Part shown: one piece after another, positions 26,207 to 34,469 of the stretch
How the letters are laid out: every line of letters starts with the position of its first letter
Numbering within the stretch: position 1 is the first letter of the stretch
DNA from: JAPWJZ01 sp964575605
GTDB lineage: Bacteria; Pseudomonadota; Alphaproteobacteria; Micavibrionales; UBA2020
Direction: 5' to 3'
DNA: 64,000 nt
NCBI GenBank assembly: GCA_964575605.1
Contig: CAZNRN010000003.1
Span: 1-64,000, forward strand
The notes under the pieces: model-generated
Database searches by the model: none
Seen by the model: the letters and a program-made list of their open reading frames with translations, nothing else
What the model was told of the DNA's origin: nothing
Translations under genes and position numbers: made by a program

Positions 26207-26488
26207 TTACTGGCCGGGTTTCGTCGGCTTGAGGCGACCGATGGGCAGCTTTATGTTCTCGAAGTCGGTCACGAACTGGTCGACGGTTTTCACGCCTTCC
26301 TTGATTGCCTCGTCCAGCACGTCATAGAACTGCTCGCTTTGCACCGTGTTTGCGATGAGTTCGCGGCTGGTGATGGGGCCGCCACCCACTTTGCCCATGC
26401 CTTTGATGGGTTCATCGGCTTCGGCTTCTTGACGGGCGATGGCGCGGGCGAAAGCGTCTTTGATGCGTTGCTTGTCTTCGGGTTTCAT
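26207..26488 (-). CDS. Small hypothetical protein, end of the 27.3-kb operon
   Basis: 93 residues, hydrophilic, not recognised. A charged helical start (KPEDKQRIKDAFARAIARQEAEADE) is followed by a Gly-rich turn and an acidic helix. It begins 16 bp after the end of the gene at 26505 and probably belongs to the same transcript that starts with the ribbon-helix-helix-like gene. Confidence 0.55.
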   Translation of the reverse strand: MKPEDKQRIKDAFARAIARQEAEADEPIKGMGKVGGGPITSRELIANTVQSEQFYDVLDEAIKEGVKTVDQFVTDFENIKLPIGRLKPTKPGQ

Positions 26489-26504
26489 GGGGGTGTTCCT
26501 TTTC

Positions 26505-26888
26505 TTAGTCGGGGGTTTTCAATTGCAGCGGGCGGCCGATACGCATGTCCTTGCCGGTCGCGACCGCGGTGTTGATGATGTCTTCCAGCGCGGGAGGCTT
26601 GCCGCCACGGGTGACCAGTTCCTTGTGCATCAGTGTGATCTCGTTAAAGCTGTCGAGTTCGGAGAATTTGCGCACCGACATCTGCGAGGTCAGCGCGACC
26701 GAAACCGAAGTGGAATTCGAATAGCCATGGGAGTTCGACCCCATGGAATGCTTCATTTCGGCTTTCTGGTGGTAAACAGTGGTGATCTCGCCGGCCGCGA
26801 AGTTGAAATAGCGGCAAAGCTTCCCGCCATCTGGCACGTTGGAGGTCGCCAGCAACGTGTAATCGTCTTCCCTTGTATAGGTCGTCAT
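26505..26888 (-). CDS. Hypothetical protein, middle of the 27.3-kb operon
   Basis: 127 residues from the ATG at 26888 (MTTYTREDD). No family was recognised. The central part is Ser/Gly/Asn-rich (MGSNSHGYSNSTSVSVAL), followed by a charged helix (SVRKFSELDSFNEITLMHKEL) and a Pro-rich end. No signal peptide or TM helix is seen. It lies 70 bp behind the ribbon-helix-helix-like gene and 16 bp before the next small gene. Confidence 0.55.
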   Translation of the reverse strand: MTTYTREDDYTLLATSNVPDGGKLCRYFNFAAGEITTVYHQKAEMKHSMGSNSHGYSNSTSVSVALTSQMSVRKFSELDSFNEITLMHKELVTRGGKPPALEDIINTAVATGKDMRIGRPLQLKTPD

Positions 26889-26958
26889 GCGTAATACCTT
26901 TTGATGTGAAAACGCGCACATCTTAGGCGGCTGAATTTATTATGTCAAAGCTTTATTT

Positions 26959-27261
26959 TCAGCCTTTTTCGAGCTGCTTTTGCAGTTTTTCCATCTGCGC
27001 GATGCGTTCTTTCAGCATCTCGCGCAGCGCTGCCTTGAAATAAGGCTCGATATCGCTGTCGCCTTTGGGGGCTTTCGAAACCACTTGGTCGTAGAGGTTG
27101 CGGGTCTCTTCCGACACCGTCAGTGTGATGGAATGGCGCGAATAATGGTCGTCGATTAAATCACGGATAAGCCCGCTAACATTGACGTTTTCGGCCGACA
27201 TCTTCTGGTACTGGTCCTCGCGGATAACGAGGCTGATGCGGCGGGTATCCTGCTGGTCCAT
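26959..27261 (-). CDS. Small ribbon-helix-helix-like DNA-binding protein (predicted)
   Basis: 100 residues. RRISLVIREDQYQKM followed by VNVSGLIRDLIDDHYS has the strand-helix-helix pattern of Arc/MetJ/ParG-type repressors, with the strand residues exposed and a GLIRDLI helix B. The C-terminal half is charged and helical (LREMLKERIAQMEKLQKQLEKG), suitable for oligomer formation. GGGGAGA lies 8 bases before the ATG. Directly upstream is an array of six related 9-bp sites, which fits an autoregulating repressor. The family assignment is by pattern only. Confidence 0.6.
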   Translation of the reverse strand: MDQQDTRRISLVIREDQYQKMSAENVNVSGLIRDLIDDHYSRHSITLTVSEETRNLYDQVVSKAPKGDSDIEPYFKAALREMLKERIAQMEKLQKQLEKG

Positions 27262-27284
27262 GACGTATTCTCCCCTATCCCAAA

Positions 27285-27374
27285 GTATATAACAATATCA
27301 TGCTTTTATATACTACGCAATAAAAGTATATAACATATTAATAGGTTATATACGAATATATACTAGTATATAAT
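27285..27374. promoter_or_regulatory. Helically phased operator array of six GTATATAAC-type sites
   Basis: Six copies of a 9-bp element lie in 90 bp: 27285-27293 (+), 27305-27313 (-), 27326-27334 (+), 27345-27353 (-), 27355-27363 (-, GTATATATT) and 27366-27374 (+, GTATATAAT). Their centres are 20, 21, 19, 10 and 11 bp apart, close to multiples of one helical turn. The last two form a palindrome around CTAG-like TACTAGTA. Copies 1 and 3 share the 13 bp AAAGTATATAACA. The array fills the gap between the divergent genes at 27261 and 27417. Confidence 0.75.
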
Positions 27375-27416
27375 TATATGGGAACTAAAGAGGGTTTTTA
27401 AAGGGGAGGTGTGTTG

Positions 27417-27920
27417 ATGCAAAGGCTATTCTGCTTCGCGGTTGCTTTAATCCTGTTACTGGTGGGCGGCTGGCTGACGGTGGACCGTATCGCATTCCTG
27501 TCGCATGCGCGCCGCACAGAGGGGCGTGTCACCTCCATCACCGGCTTCGACACCACATGTGGCGGCAGACGCACCCGACGCCCCTGCACCGAGTTCACTG
27601 CCAAGGTACAGTTCACGCCCCAAGAAACCGGGCAGACTTATAGCATGAATGTGGATGCGGGCACTGCCTCTGGCAGCTACCAGTCCATCGAACGCGCGAA
27701 CCGCAGGCTGGGTCAGGCCGTGCAGGTCGCCTATCACCCCGACCGCCCCGCGACTGCCTATGAGGACACTTTCTGGGGCGTGTGGTGCAGGCCCATGCAA
27801 GTGTTCTTCTTTACGATGCTCGCCTTCCTCTTCGGCCTGCCCGACAGGAGCAGGAACAGCAGCGGCGATGGGTTGCTGACTGCAATTGATATCGCAACAG
27901 ATATCGGCTTCGACTTCTAA
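27417..27920 (+). CDS. DUF3592-like membrane protein
   Basis: 167 residues. A TM helix (about 4-22), an extracytoplasmic beta domain (HARRTEGRVTSITG and QAVQVAYHPDRPATA, the latter typical of DUF3592) and a second TM (about 125-140). Two cysteines (TTCGGRRTRRPCTEF) could form a disulfide. The ATG at 27417 is chosen because GGGGAGG ends 7 bases before it; GTG and TTG codons just upstream are in frame. It is divergent from the ribbon-helix-helix-like gene and shares its operator array, and it ends at a strong terminator. Confidence 0.75.
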   Translation: MQRLFCFAVALILLLVGGWLTVDRIAFLSHARRTEGRVTSITGFDTTCGGRRTRRPCTEFTAKVQFTPQETGQTYSMNVDAGTASGSYQSIERANRRLGQAVQVAYHPDRPATAYEDTFWGVWCRPMQVFFFTMLAFLFGLPDRSRNSSGDGLLTAIDIATDIGFDF

Positions 27921-27960
27921 CCCTTAACCAGGAGTACCCCGCACTACCCCAGGCACCAAG

Positions 27961-27992
27961 CGGCCTCTCCCGAACACCCCCGGGAGGGGCCG
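27961..27992. terminator. Strong hairpin between convergent genes
   Basis: CGGCCTCTCCCG and CGGGAGGGGCCG form a 12-bp stem (one G-T pair) around AACACCCC, followed on the plus strand by TTACTTTTT. It ends the DUF3592-like transcript and touches the stop codon of the convergent gene at 27993, so it probably works in both directions. Confidence 0.85.
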
Positions 27993-28904
27993 TTACTTTT
28001 TCAGGACGCCTGTCCGGCGGACAGTCGCAAGGATCTTCTGCTCCAGGCTCTCCGCCTTTTTCACTGTTTTTTTCGGTATCTGCTTTCGCACATAGGCGGC
28101 GAGGCTTTCGATGTTTTTATAGCGCAGGTAATTCTTGCTGTCCGCTTCCAGGCCTTCGCGCGTGATATCGAGGAGACGTCCGTCCAGCGGGCGCGGCTTC
28201 GCGACATCGTTGAACAGCTTGCGTAGTTCCTTTTTGTTTTCCTTGCGCTTCTTTTCCCACTTCTGCGCGTGCGACGGTACTTTATCGAGGTTCTTTTTCT
28301 GTTGCGCGTAAAGCTGGGCCAGCTTCAGCCGCAGGCGCAGGCTTTCGAGCGTCTGGTCGTCATAGCTCTTCATGTCGGTCTGCATGTTGTCAAAGTAGTT
28401 CTTCATTTCGCCGCTGGCTTTGACAATTTTATTGAACTCCCGGGCCGCTTCCGCTGCTTTCTTGGGGTCGGGAATTTCCTTTAGCGCGTCGCGCAGCATA
28501 TTGAGCTCATCATGCCGCATCGCAATCTCGAAACGTATCTGGTATGCAAAGGCATCGCATTCCACAACGCGCCTGTGCACCATCGCATCGACCGCCGACA
28601 GGCCATTGGTGTCGAGGTTTACGCGCTTCGATTGCCACAGGTGACGCAGTTCATGCGCCAGCACGCCCGCAAGGATTTCATCCTTGGCGGTGCGCAGCAG
28701 GGACACCTCCCTGTCGTCCGCGCTGAATAAACCGACGGCCTTCATTTCTTCGGGCTTGTCGGAGATGACGATGCGGATTTTGTTGTTCTTCGCAATCTCG
28801 AGCAGCTGACCGCCTTCAGGCGTTTCGGCAATGGCTTTCATCAGCGCGTTCACGCGCTTTTGATCGGAGACTTTCGTCCCTTTTGTGTTCTTAGGCGAGG
28901 CCAT
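27993..28904 (-). CDS. Putative zinc metallopeptidase (DUF6782-like), soluble
   Basis: 303 residues with no signal peptide or TM. The motif VLAHELRHLWQSKR (HExxH) near residue 85, with a downstream VVECDAFAYQIRFEIAM that could give a third Glu ligand, marks a zincin-like fold. The same order (HELxH, Q, then E-x-A/D-A-x-x-Y) occurs in the protein at 24829. The long C-terminal half is charged and helical (coiled-coil-like, 150-240). Cytosolic substrate unknown; a peptidase-fold binding protein is also possible. Confidence 0.6.
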   Translation of the reverse strand: MASPKNTKGTKVSDQKRVNALMKAIAETPEGGQLLEIAKNNKIRIVISDKPEEMKAVGLFSADDREVSLLRTAKDEILAGVLAHELRHLWQSKRVNLDTNGLSAVDAMVHRRVVECDAFAYQIRFEIAMRHDELNMLRDALKEIPDPKKAAEAAREFNKIVKASGEMKNYFDNMQTDMKSYDDQTLESLRLRLKLAQLYAQQKKNLDKVPSHAQKWEKKRKENKKELRKLFNDVAKPRPLDGRLLDITREGLEADSKNYLRYKNIESLAAYVRKQIPKKTVKKAESLEQKILATVRRTGVLKK

Positions 28905-28994
28905 GTATTGCCCTGCTCATGATGTTTGATAACGAAACTATAAGACGGAATTCTAGATTACGTCAAAGCCAAATGCGTTTCAAACTTATGTAAA

Positions 28995-29717
28995 TTATCC
29001 GGCGTAACGCCTGAAGGTCGGGCTATGTGTCAGTTCGTATTCGATGCGCGTCATGTCGAAGGGCTTGGCGACGAAGCTTTTTGCGCCATGCTGCTTGGCG
29101 GCGGTGGCAGCCGTCGCCTTGTTATCAATCGTGAGCATCACGATATATGCGTCCCGGTCGTATGCCCTGATTTTATCAATCAGGTCGAGGCCCGACTGGT
29201 CGCCGAAATGCAGGTCAAGGAAAAGGCAGTCGGGCGCCGTTGCGAAATACCGGTCCACTACCTGCGCAGGGTCTTCCACCGCGACGACGGGACCGTATTT
29301 CTCAAGCGCCGTAACAAGGGTATGGCAGATCAGCGCGTCATCATCCGCGACCATGATAGTGTTTTTTTGCCGCGTAGCGCGCAGGCGATAAAGCACCGAA
29401 TGAGCAGCTGCCCGGTTGCCGCCGGCGGCGCGTTTCAGGCGTTGCTCCACCGTCGCGACATTAACGGGCGAGACAGCGCACCCTTTGACGCGCAGTTCCT
29501 CTGCCTGCGGCGTAACGACAAAAAGCGATGTCGGGGATTCGAGCAGGATCACGCCATCCTTCGCTGCCTCGGAGGACTGTATCCGGCGCGCCAGCGTGAC
29601 GATCGTGCCGGCTGCGTCGCCATCCAGCGCAATTTCCACGGCGGCGCCGTTCTCTGCTACGCTGGCCAAAAAGCCAAGCTGGCCCTTGATATCCGAATTG
29701 TCGATAATCTGCATCAT
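28995..29717 (-). CDS. Response regulator: unknown N-terminal domain plus C-terminal receiver
   Basis: 240 residues from the ATG at 29717; a second ATG follows directly. The receiver (about 118-235) has TIMVADDDALI, phospho-Asp in CLFLDLHFGDQSG and the lysine in SFVAKPFD. The first 110 residues form an alpha/beta region with no recognised family. The output is therefore not DNA binding of a known type. It starts 1 bp after the hybrid kinase at 29719, which makes it a likely phosphorelay target of that kinase. Its layout matches the protein at 32717, on the other side of the kinase. Confidence 0.85.
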   Translation of the reverse strand: MMQIIDNSDIKGQLGFLASVAENGAAVEIALDGDAAGTIVTLARRIQSSEAAKDGVILLESPTSLFVVTPQAEELRVKGCAVSPVNVATVEQRLKRAAGGNRAAAHSVLYRLRATRQKNTIMVADDDALICHTLVTALEKYGPVVAVEDPAQVVDRYFATAPDCLFLDLHFGDQSGLDLIDKIRAYDRDAYIVMLTIDNKATAATAAKQHGAKSFVAKPFDMTRIEYELTHSPTFRRYAG

Positions 29718-29718
29718 G

Positions 29719-32550
29719 TCAGCTATTCCCTCCGAGGTCTTCCAGCAGGCATTGGTGCGCAGCTTCATAAGCCTTGCGTATTTCGGCCAGTATGCGGGCG
29801 CGGTTGTCCGCTGTCGTATTGTTCATTTCCTGTGCCTGCGCGCAAAGGGCGCGGAGCGGCTCAGCGCGCACCATGCCTGCGCCGCCTTTCAGCTTGTGTG
29901 CAGCCTCGACCCAGTCCTTGTTTTCGCCATCACCGCTATTCGCGGCAAGGATATCGAGAAGGCCCAGCGACTGCTGGGCGAAAATATCGACAAGCTTGCG
30001 CAGCTCTTCCTCATCGTCGGCGAAACCTTTCAGTCCGCCTATATCCGCCGCTCGCGGGCCTGCCGGGCCTTTGGCCAGCAAGCGTTCTCTAGCGTCGCCC
30101 TCATCCGCAAAAGTAACCCACTGCGAGAGCAGCTGCCGCAATTCGTCGGAATCGATTGGCTTGCTGATGTATTCGTCCATGCCCGCCTCAAGGCATTTTT
30201 CCCGTGTGCCGATCATGGCATCGGCGGTCATCGCGACAATCGGCACATGGCCGAAACCCTCTTTTTCGAGCGCGCGTATCTCGCGCGTTGCGTCATATCC
30301 GCTCATGCCCGGCATGTGGCAGTCCATCAATATGATGTCGAAATTGCCGTCGCGGAACCTTTCCACCGCCTGCGTTCCTGTGTCGGCGAAAACAGCACCG
30401 GCGATGCCCATGCGTTTCAGCAGTTTTTCCATCAGCACCTGGTTCAAAGGATGGTCGTCGGCCGAAAGGACCTTGAGGTCGCTTGCCAGTTTGCGCTGCG
30501 CCTCGGGCAGGCGCGTGCTGCGCTTGGCGTGGAAGGTCTTGCGGTCGATGACCGACCTTTCCTTCGCCGTCGGGAAAACGATCCGGAACCAAAAATGCGC
30601 CCCTTTGCCAACCTCGCTTTCGACACCTATCTCGCCGCCCATCCGGCGCACGAGTTCCTGTGTGATATGAAGGCCAAGGCCCGCGCCGCCGTAACGCCGC
30701 GTGATGGAATTGTCGACCTGCATAAATTTTTCGAAGATAAGGCCGATCTTCTCAGGCGCGATGCCGATGCCCGTGTCCGTGACGCTCCAGTCCAGCACCA
30801 AATTATCGTCCTCCACGCGATGCAGGACATCAACCTGCACCCTGCCTTTCGTCGTATATTTGACGGCATTCCCCAACAGGTTGGTCATGATGCGCCCCAG
30901 ACGCAAGGGATCGCCCACAAGATACGGCAGCCTGTCGGGCGAGAAGTTGCAGATAAACGACAGGCCCTTCTGGTTGCACAGCGGCGTGATCGTTTCGATG
31001 ACGTTGTCCATTACCTCCGTCAGCGAGAAGACGATGTTTTCAAGCTCGATATGCCCCGCCTCGACTTTAGCCAGGTCAAGAATGTCGTTGACGATCGACA
31101 GCAGCGTATTCGCGGAACGGTGCACAACGCCTACCATATCCTTGTGCTCCACCGGAAGCTTGGGATCTTCGTATACCAAACGGCTCATGCCAAGGATTGA
31201 GTTGAGGGGCGTGCGCAATTCGTGCGACATGTTGGCGAGGAAATCCGATTTTGCCTGGTTGGCCTTGTCGGCCAGCGCCCGCGCCCCCTCGAGCGCCTGC
31301 TCGGCGATTTTGCGGTCGGTTATTTCGGTGACAGAACCGGTCATCCGTACCGTGCGGCGGTTTTCGTCCCAGAGCGCCGAGCCCCGCGCGCGCACCCATA
31401 TTTCACCGCCCGTATCTGGCAGCATGCGGAATTCTGTTTCGTAACGTTCCTGCGTACGGGTATGCGCCTCGAGCGTGTGGATGATTTCCTGCGCATCGTC
31501 GGGATGCAGGCGGCGCTTGAACTCCTCATAGCTGGGCTTAAAAGCGGGATTGCTGATGCCCAGCATTTCCTTGAACCGGTCGGACCAGAAGAGGTCGCCG
31601 GTCGCCAGGTTCCAGTCCCACAACCCGTCCTTGGCGCCTGCGACCGCGAGCTTGTAGCGCTCCTCGCTTGCCTGCAACTGGTTCCATGCCTGGCTCATGG
31701 AGACCGCCAACCACCAGATGGCTGAGCCCAGCATCAGGATGCAGCATACGGCGAAAAGCGCCATAGCTAATCCTGCGCTGAATAGCCCTTCTCGCTGGCA
31801 ATAATCAGCGATGCCGCCAAGTATTGCGGGCAGCAGAACCGCAACCGGCATCAAGGCGCGGATCATCCGCCCGCCCTGCCCCGTTTCGCTGAAAACAGAC
31901 ATCAATCCGCGTGAGGGGCGCGCCAACAATATGCAGGTGCCTGCGACAATGAAGCAGACGGAGGATGCGAATGACATCGGCACGGTATTCTGTGCACCAG
32001 AACTTTCTATCGCGAGATAGGAATAGCCGATGAAAATCATGGTCGACCACAAGGTGACCAGCAATCCGAGCAGTTGCCCGATCCAGAGTCGTCTCACTCT
32101 GCCGTCAAGAAAGAAAAGCGCGAAGCCCAGCAGCACGAGACAGGCCGAAGTATTGAGCGGAATGCGGCCGCTCAGGCCCGATAGCTCGGGCTCGTGCAGG
32201 ATCCTTTCCCTGAAGAGCCAGAGGTCCAGTCCGGTATCGTAGCCAGCATGTAAAAGCAGGCCGTTAAGGCCCAGCACAATAGGCACAACCGCGAAAAGCC
32301 TGAGGAACAACCTCGCACGCCCTTCGATGGGTGCCTGCGCCATCCAGAGCGCCAGGCCCGTAAAGATAAAGGACACCGCAGCCCCACCCGGGTTCATGGG
32401 AACGAGGCCGGGAATAAAGCTTTTCAGGTAGTCGATATTCCACTGCCAGCCCGCCAGCACCGCCAGGGCCATGACGCAGACAAACGCAGCGCCGAGGCGC
32501 GATGCGCGCCTGAACCCCATCACAAGGTTGTCTTGGTGCTGCTGGATCAA
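29719..32550 (-). CDS. Membrane hybrid histidine kinase: multi-TM sensor-PAS-HisKA-HATPase-receiver-Hpt
   Basis: 943 residues. About eight TM helices fill the first 290 residues (MASE-like input). A PAS domain follows (about 300-415: ERYKLAVAGAKDGLWDWNLATGDLFWS), then HisKA (SHELRTPLNSILGM) and HATPase (NLLGNAVKYT, DTGIGI, GGAGLGLH). Next are a receiver (VLSADDHPLNQ, IILMDCHMPGMSGYD, YISKPID) and a C-terminal Hpt domain with the phosphoacceptor in AAHKLKGGAGMV. A TTG at 32550 is kept as start because GGGGAG precedes it at good spacing; the next ATG is at 32520. It carries all relay steps from kinase to Hpt and is followed by a REC protein gene 1 bp away. Confidence 0.93.
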   Translation of the reverse strand: MIQQHQDNLVMGFRRASRLGAAFVCVMALAVLAGWQWNIDYLKSFIPGLVPMNPGGAAVSFIFTGLALWMAQAPIEGRARLFLRLFAVVPIVLGLNGLLLHAGYDTGLDLWLFRERILHEPELSGLSGRIPLNTSACLVLLGFALFFLDGRVRRLWIGQLLGLLVTLWSTMIFIGYSYLAIESSGAQNTVPMSFASSVCFIVAGTCILLARPSRGLMSVFSETGQGGRMIRALMPVAVLLPAILGGIADYCQREGLFSAGLAMALFAVCCILMLGSAIWWLAVSMSQAWNQLQASEERYKLAVAGAKDGLWDWNLATGDLFWSDRFKEMLGISNPAFKPSYEEFKRRLHPDDAQEIIHTLEAHTRTQERYETEFRMLPDTGGEIWVRARGSALWDENRRTVRMTGSVTEITDRKIAEQALEGARALADKANQAKSDFLANMSHELRTPLNSILGMSRLVYEDPKLPVEHKDMVGVVHRSANTLLSIVNDILDLAKVEAGHIELENIVFSLTEVMDNVIETITPLCNQKGLSFICNFSPDRLPYLVGDPLRLGRIMTNLLGNAVKYTTKGRVQVDVLHRVEDDNLVLDWSVTDTGIGIAPEKIGLIFEKFMQVDNSITRRYGGAGLGLHITQELVRRMGGEIGVESEVGKGAHFWFRIVFPTAKERSVIDRKTFHAKRSTRLPEAQRKLASDLKVLSADDHPLNQVLMEKLLKRMGIAGAVFADTGTQAVERFRDGNFDIILMDCHMPGMSGYDATREIRALEKEGFGHVPIVAMTADAMIGTREKCLEAGMDEYISKPIDSDELRQLLSQWVTFADEGDARERLLAKGPAGPRAADIGGLKGFADDEEELRKLVDIFAQQSLGLLDILAANSGDGENKDWVEAAHKLKGGAGMVRAEPLRALCAQAQEMNNTTADNRARILAEIRKAYEAAHQCLLEDLGGNS

Positions 32551-32716
32551 ACCGTCTCCCCGTAAGGCAGATAGAGAATTTAGCTGTTTTTGGCGCCCCT
32601 GTCTAAAGGTCCCGATTTTTTATAATTCCGTAAAAATCGCGAAATAAATGGGTTTGCCCCCGCAGGACGGCATCATTACACTTAATAAGCCGCATTAAAG
32701 GGTCTTAGGGGTATCG

Positions 32717-33499
32717 ATGGAGTTCCTGCAATATTTCAACCAGAAGCAATTCCTCGGCTTCGTGCCGAAAATCCGCGAAAACCCCAAAGAATGGCAGCTT
32801 TTCCAGGTGACGCTGACGGGCAAGACGCGCCATAACGCGGCCTATATCGCCAAGCAGCTGAAAAACTATTTCGGCCAAAAAGACGGCATCGTCTTTATCT
32901 GCAACAGCACGGAAATCCTTGCGCTCGTCCATATGGGGCCTGTGACCAATCCCCAGAACCTGTGCAACGATATCAACGAAAAGATGCCCAAATACAGTTG
33001 CAGCGCCGATGCGGCGGGCGAGCTCACCGACGAAGGCCTGATGAAATTCCAGCTGCGCCTTATCGAGGCAGAAGAAAAGAAAGAGACGAACACCACGCTT
33101 CTGCAATTGCGCCAGCAACGCCCCGAAAACGTAATCATGATCGTCGACGATGATATGTTCATGCGGTCACTGATTTCCAAGACCTTCAAGAACAGGGCGC
33201 GGCTGATAGAATTCGACAACGTGGAAGGGCTGACCGAAAAGTATCTTGAAGAAATGCCGGATATACTCTTTCTCGACATCCACCTGCCCGGCGGTTCGGG
33301 CATCGATGCGCTCTCGGAAATATTAAGCTTTGACGACAGTGCCTTTGTCATCATAATCAGCAGCGACAGCGTACGTGACAACGTGATGGAGGCGAAGAAA
33401 TACGGCGCAAAAGGCTTTGTTGCCAAGCCCTTCACCCCCGAAAAGCTTGAAGCCTGCTATGCCAAATGCCATTCCCTGAAGCCGGTTGCGAAGACCTGA
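32717..33499 (+). CDS. Response regulator: unknown N-terminal domain plus C-terminal receiver
   Basis: 260 residues. The receiver (about 137-255) has VIMIVDDDMFM, phospho-Asp in ILFLDIHLPGGSG and GFVAKPFTPEK. The N-terminal 125 residues (MEFLQYFNQKQFLGFVPKI...) form an alpha/beta domain of unknown family. The layout is the same as in the protein at 28995, but the N-terminal sequences do not look alike. It is divergent from the hybrid kinase across 166 bp and probably belongs to the same relay. Confidence 0.85.
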   Translation: MEFLQYFNQKQFLGFVPKIRENPKEWQLFQVTLTGKTRHNAAYIAKQLKNYFGQKDGIVFICNSTEILALVHMGPVTNPQNLCNDINEKMPKYSCSADAAGELTDEGLMKFQLRLIEAEEKKETNTTLLQLRQQRPENVIMIVDDDMFMRSLISKTFKNRARLIEFDNVEGLTEKYLEEMPDILFLDIHLPGGSGIDALSEILSFDDSAFVIIISSDSVRDNVMEAKKYGAKGFVAKPFTPEKLEACYAKCHSLKPVAKT

Positions 33500-33605
33500 T
33501 TGCATCCCGGGATACCGTCATAAAAGCGGCATTTTTTTGATTTCCGTCAATCGCCGCCGACCGGCCCTATGGTCGTATGGGTTAGTCCCACGCCAGGAGG
33601 CAACC

Positions 33606-34037
33606 ATGAAGAACATTACCGTTAAAGACTGCATGACCGAAAATCCCGTTATGATCGAACCTGACGTAACGCTCGCCGTGGCCGCGCAGAAGATGAAAGA
33701 TGTCGGCTGCGGTTTCCTGCCCATCGGCAAACGTGGCAAATTACGCGGCATTATTACCGACCGCGATATTGTCATTCGCGCCATCGCCGAAGGCCGCAAC
33801 CCCCTCTACGAAAGGGTCGAGGACTATATGAGTGAGCAGGTTTTCGCCTGCAGCGAAAGCGATTTCCTCGAAGATGCCATCGAAAAGATGTTCGAGCATA
33901 AAGTGACACGGCTCGTCGTCAAAAACGCCAAGGGCAAGGTCACGGGCGTACTTTCCTACGGCGGGATCCTGAGGCAGGAAGCCACAGCAGGTGAAATCGC
34001 TGTCATGGTGAAACACGCGATGTTCCCCACGGCCTGA
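33606..34037 (+). CDS. CBS-domain pair protein
   Basis: 143 residues consisting of two CBS motifs: VKDCMTENPVMIEPDVTLAVAAQKMKDVG...GIITDRDIVIRAI (about 5-65) and VEDYMSEQVFACSESDFLEDAIEKMFEHKVTRLVV...GVLSYGGILR (72-128). Stand-alone CBS pairs bind adenine nucleotides and regulate partner proteins. AGGAGG lies just before the ATG at 33606. It follows the REC gene by 106 bp and could be read through from it. Confidence 0.9.
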   Translation: MKNITVKDCMTENPVMIEPDVTLAVAAQKMKDVGCGFLPIGKRGKLRGIITDRDIVIRAIAEGRNPLYERVEDYMSEQVFACSESDFLEDAIEKMFEHKVTRLVVKNAKGKVTGVLSYGGILRQEATAGEIAVMVKHAMFPTA

Positions 34038-34055
34038 AAGCGTTTCAGGGTTAAC

Positions 34056-34469
34056 TCAGGGTTTCGGCGCCATCTGCCGCGCGTGCTGTGACTGGTAGCG
34101 GAAGGCCATATCGCCGTCTGCGGACGGCAGTTTAACGACGCCATTCAGCCCTGCGACCGCATATCCGATATTTGCGACGCCGTTAAAGGCGTGGCGCTCG
34201 GTCCTTGGCTCGACCATTTCAAGGTACTCGAGGCGCAAACCGCCCTTTTCCAGTGGCTGCGCCAGTTTCACCCAGGTGATTTCCTTGCCACGGAATTGCT
34301 CCTGCGTCACGGTACCCACTCCCCGCGCAGCTTCAACATACTCGGCATAGGCTTCGGGCGTTTCGAAGCGGAAGCACACGTGGCTTAACTCTGCCCCCGC
34401 CTGTGCGTCCTGCCCTTCCTTCGCGTATTTATCAAAGGCGGCGGTGAACTGGTCTTTCAGGATGCTCAT
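34056..34469 (-). CDS. YecM-like / VOC-superfamily protein (tentative)
   Basis: 137 residues. SHVCFRF near residue 29, EITWVKLAQPLE near 63 and GLRLEYLEMVEPRTE near 77 resemble in order and spacing the metal-site and core segments of the YecM family within the VOC superfamily. No function is known. Its ATG overlaps the stop of the upstream gene at 34466 (ATGA), so the two are translationally coupled. It is convergent with the CBS gene, 18 bp away. Confidence 0.5.
   Translation of the reverse strand: MSILKDQFTAAFDKYAKEGQDAQAGAELSHVCFRFETPEAYAEYVEAARGVGTVTQEQFRGKEITWVKLAQPLEKGGLRLEYLEMVEPRTERHAFNGVANIGYAVAGLNGVVKLPSADGDMAFRYQSQHARQMAPKP

Noticed and set aside
27262..27416. AT-rich iterated region considered as a replication or plasmid origin
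   Set aside because: The repeats are spaced and oriented like operators between divergent genes; no Rep gene, DnaA box cluster or partition ATPase is near.
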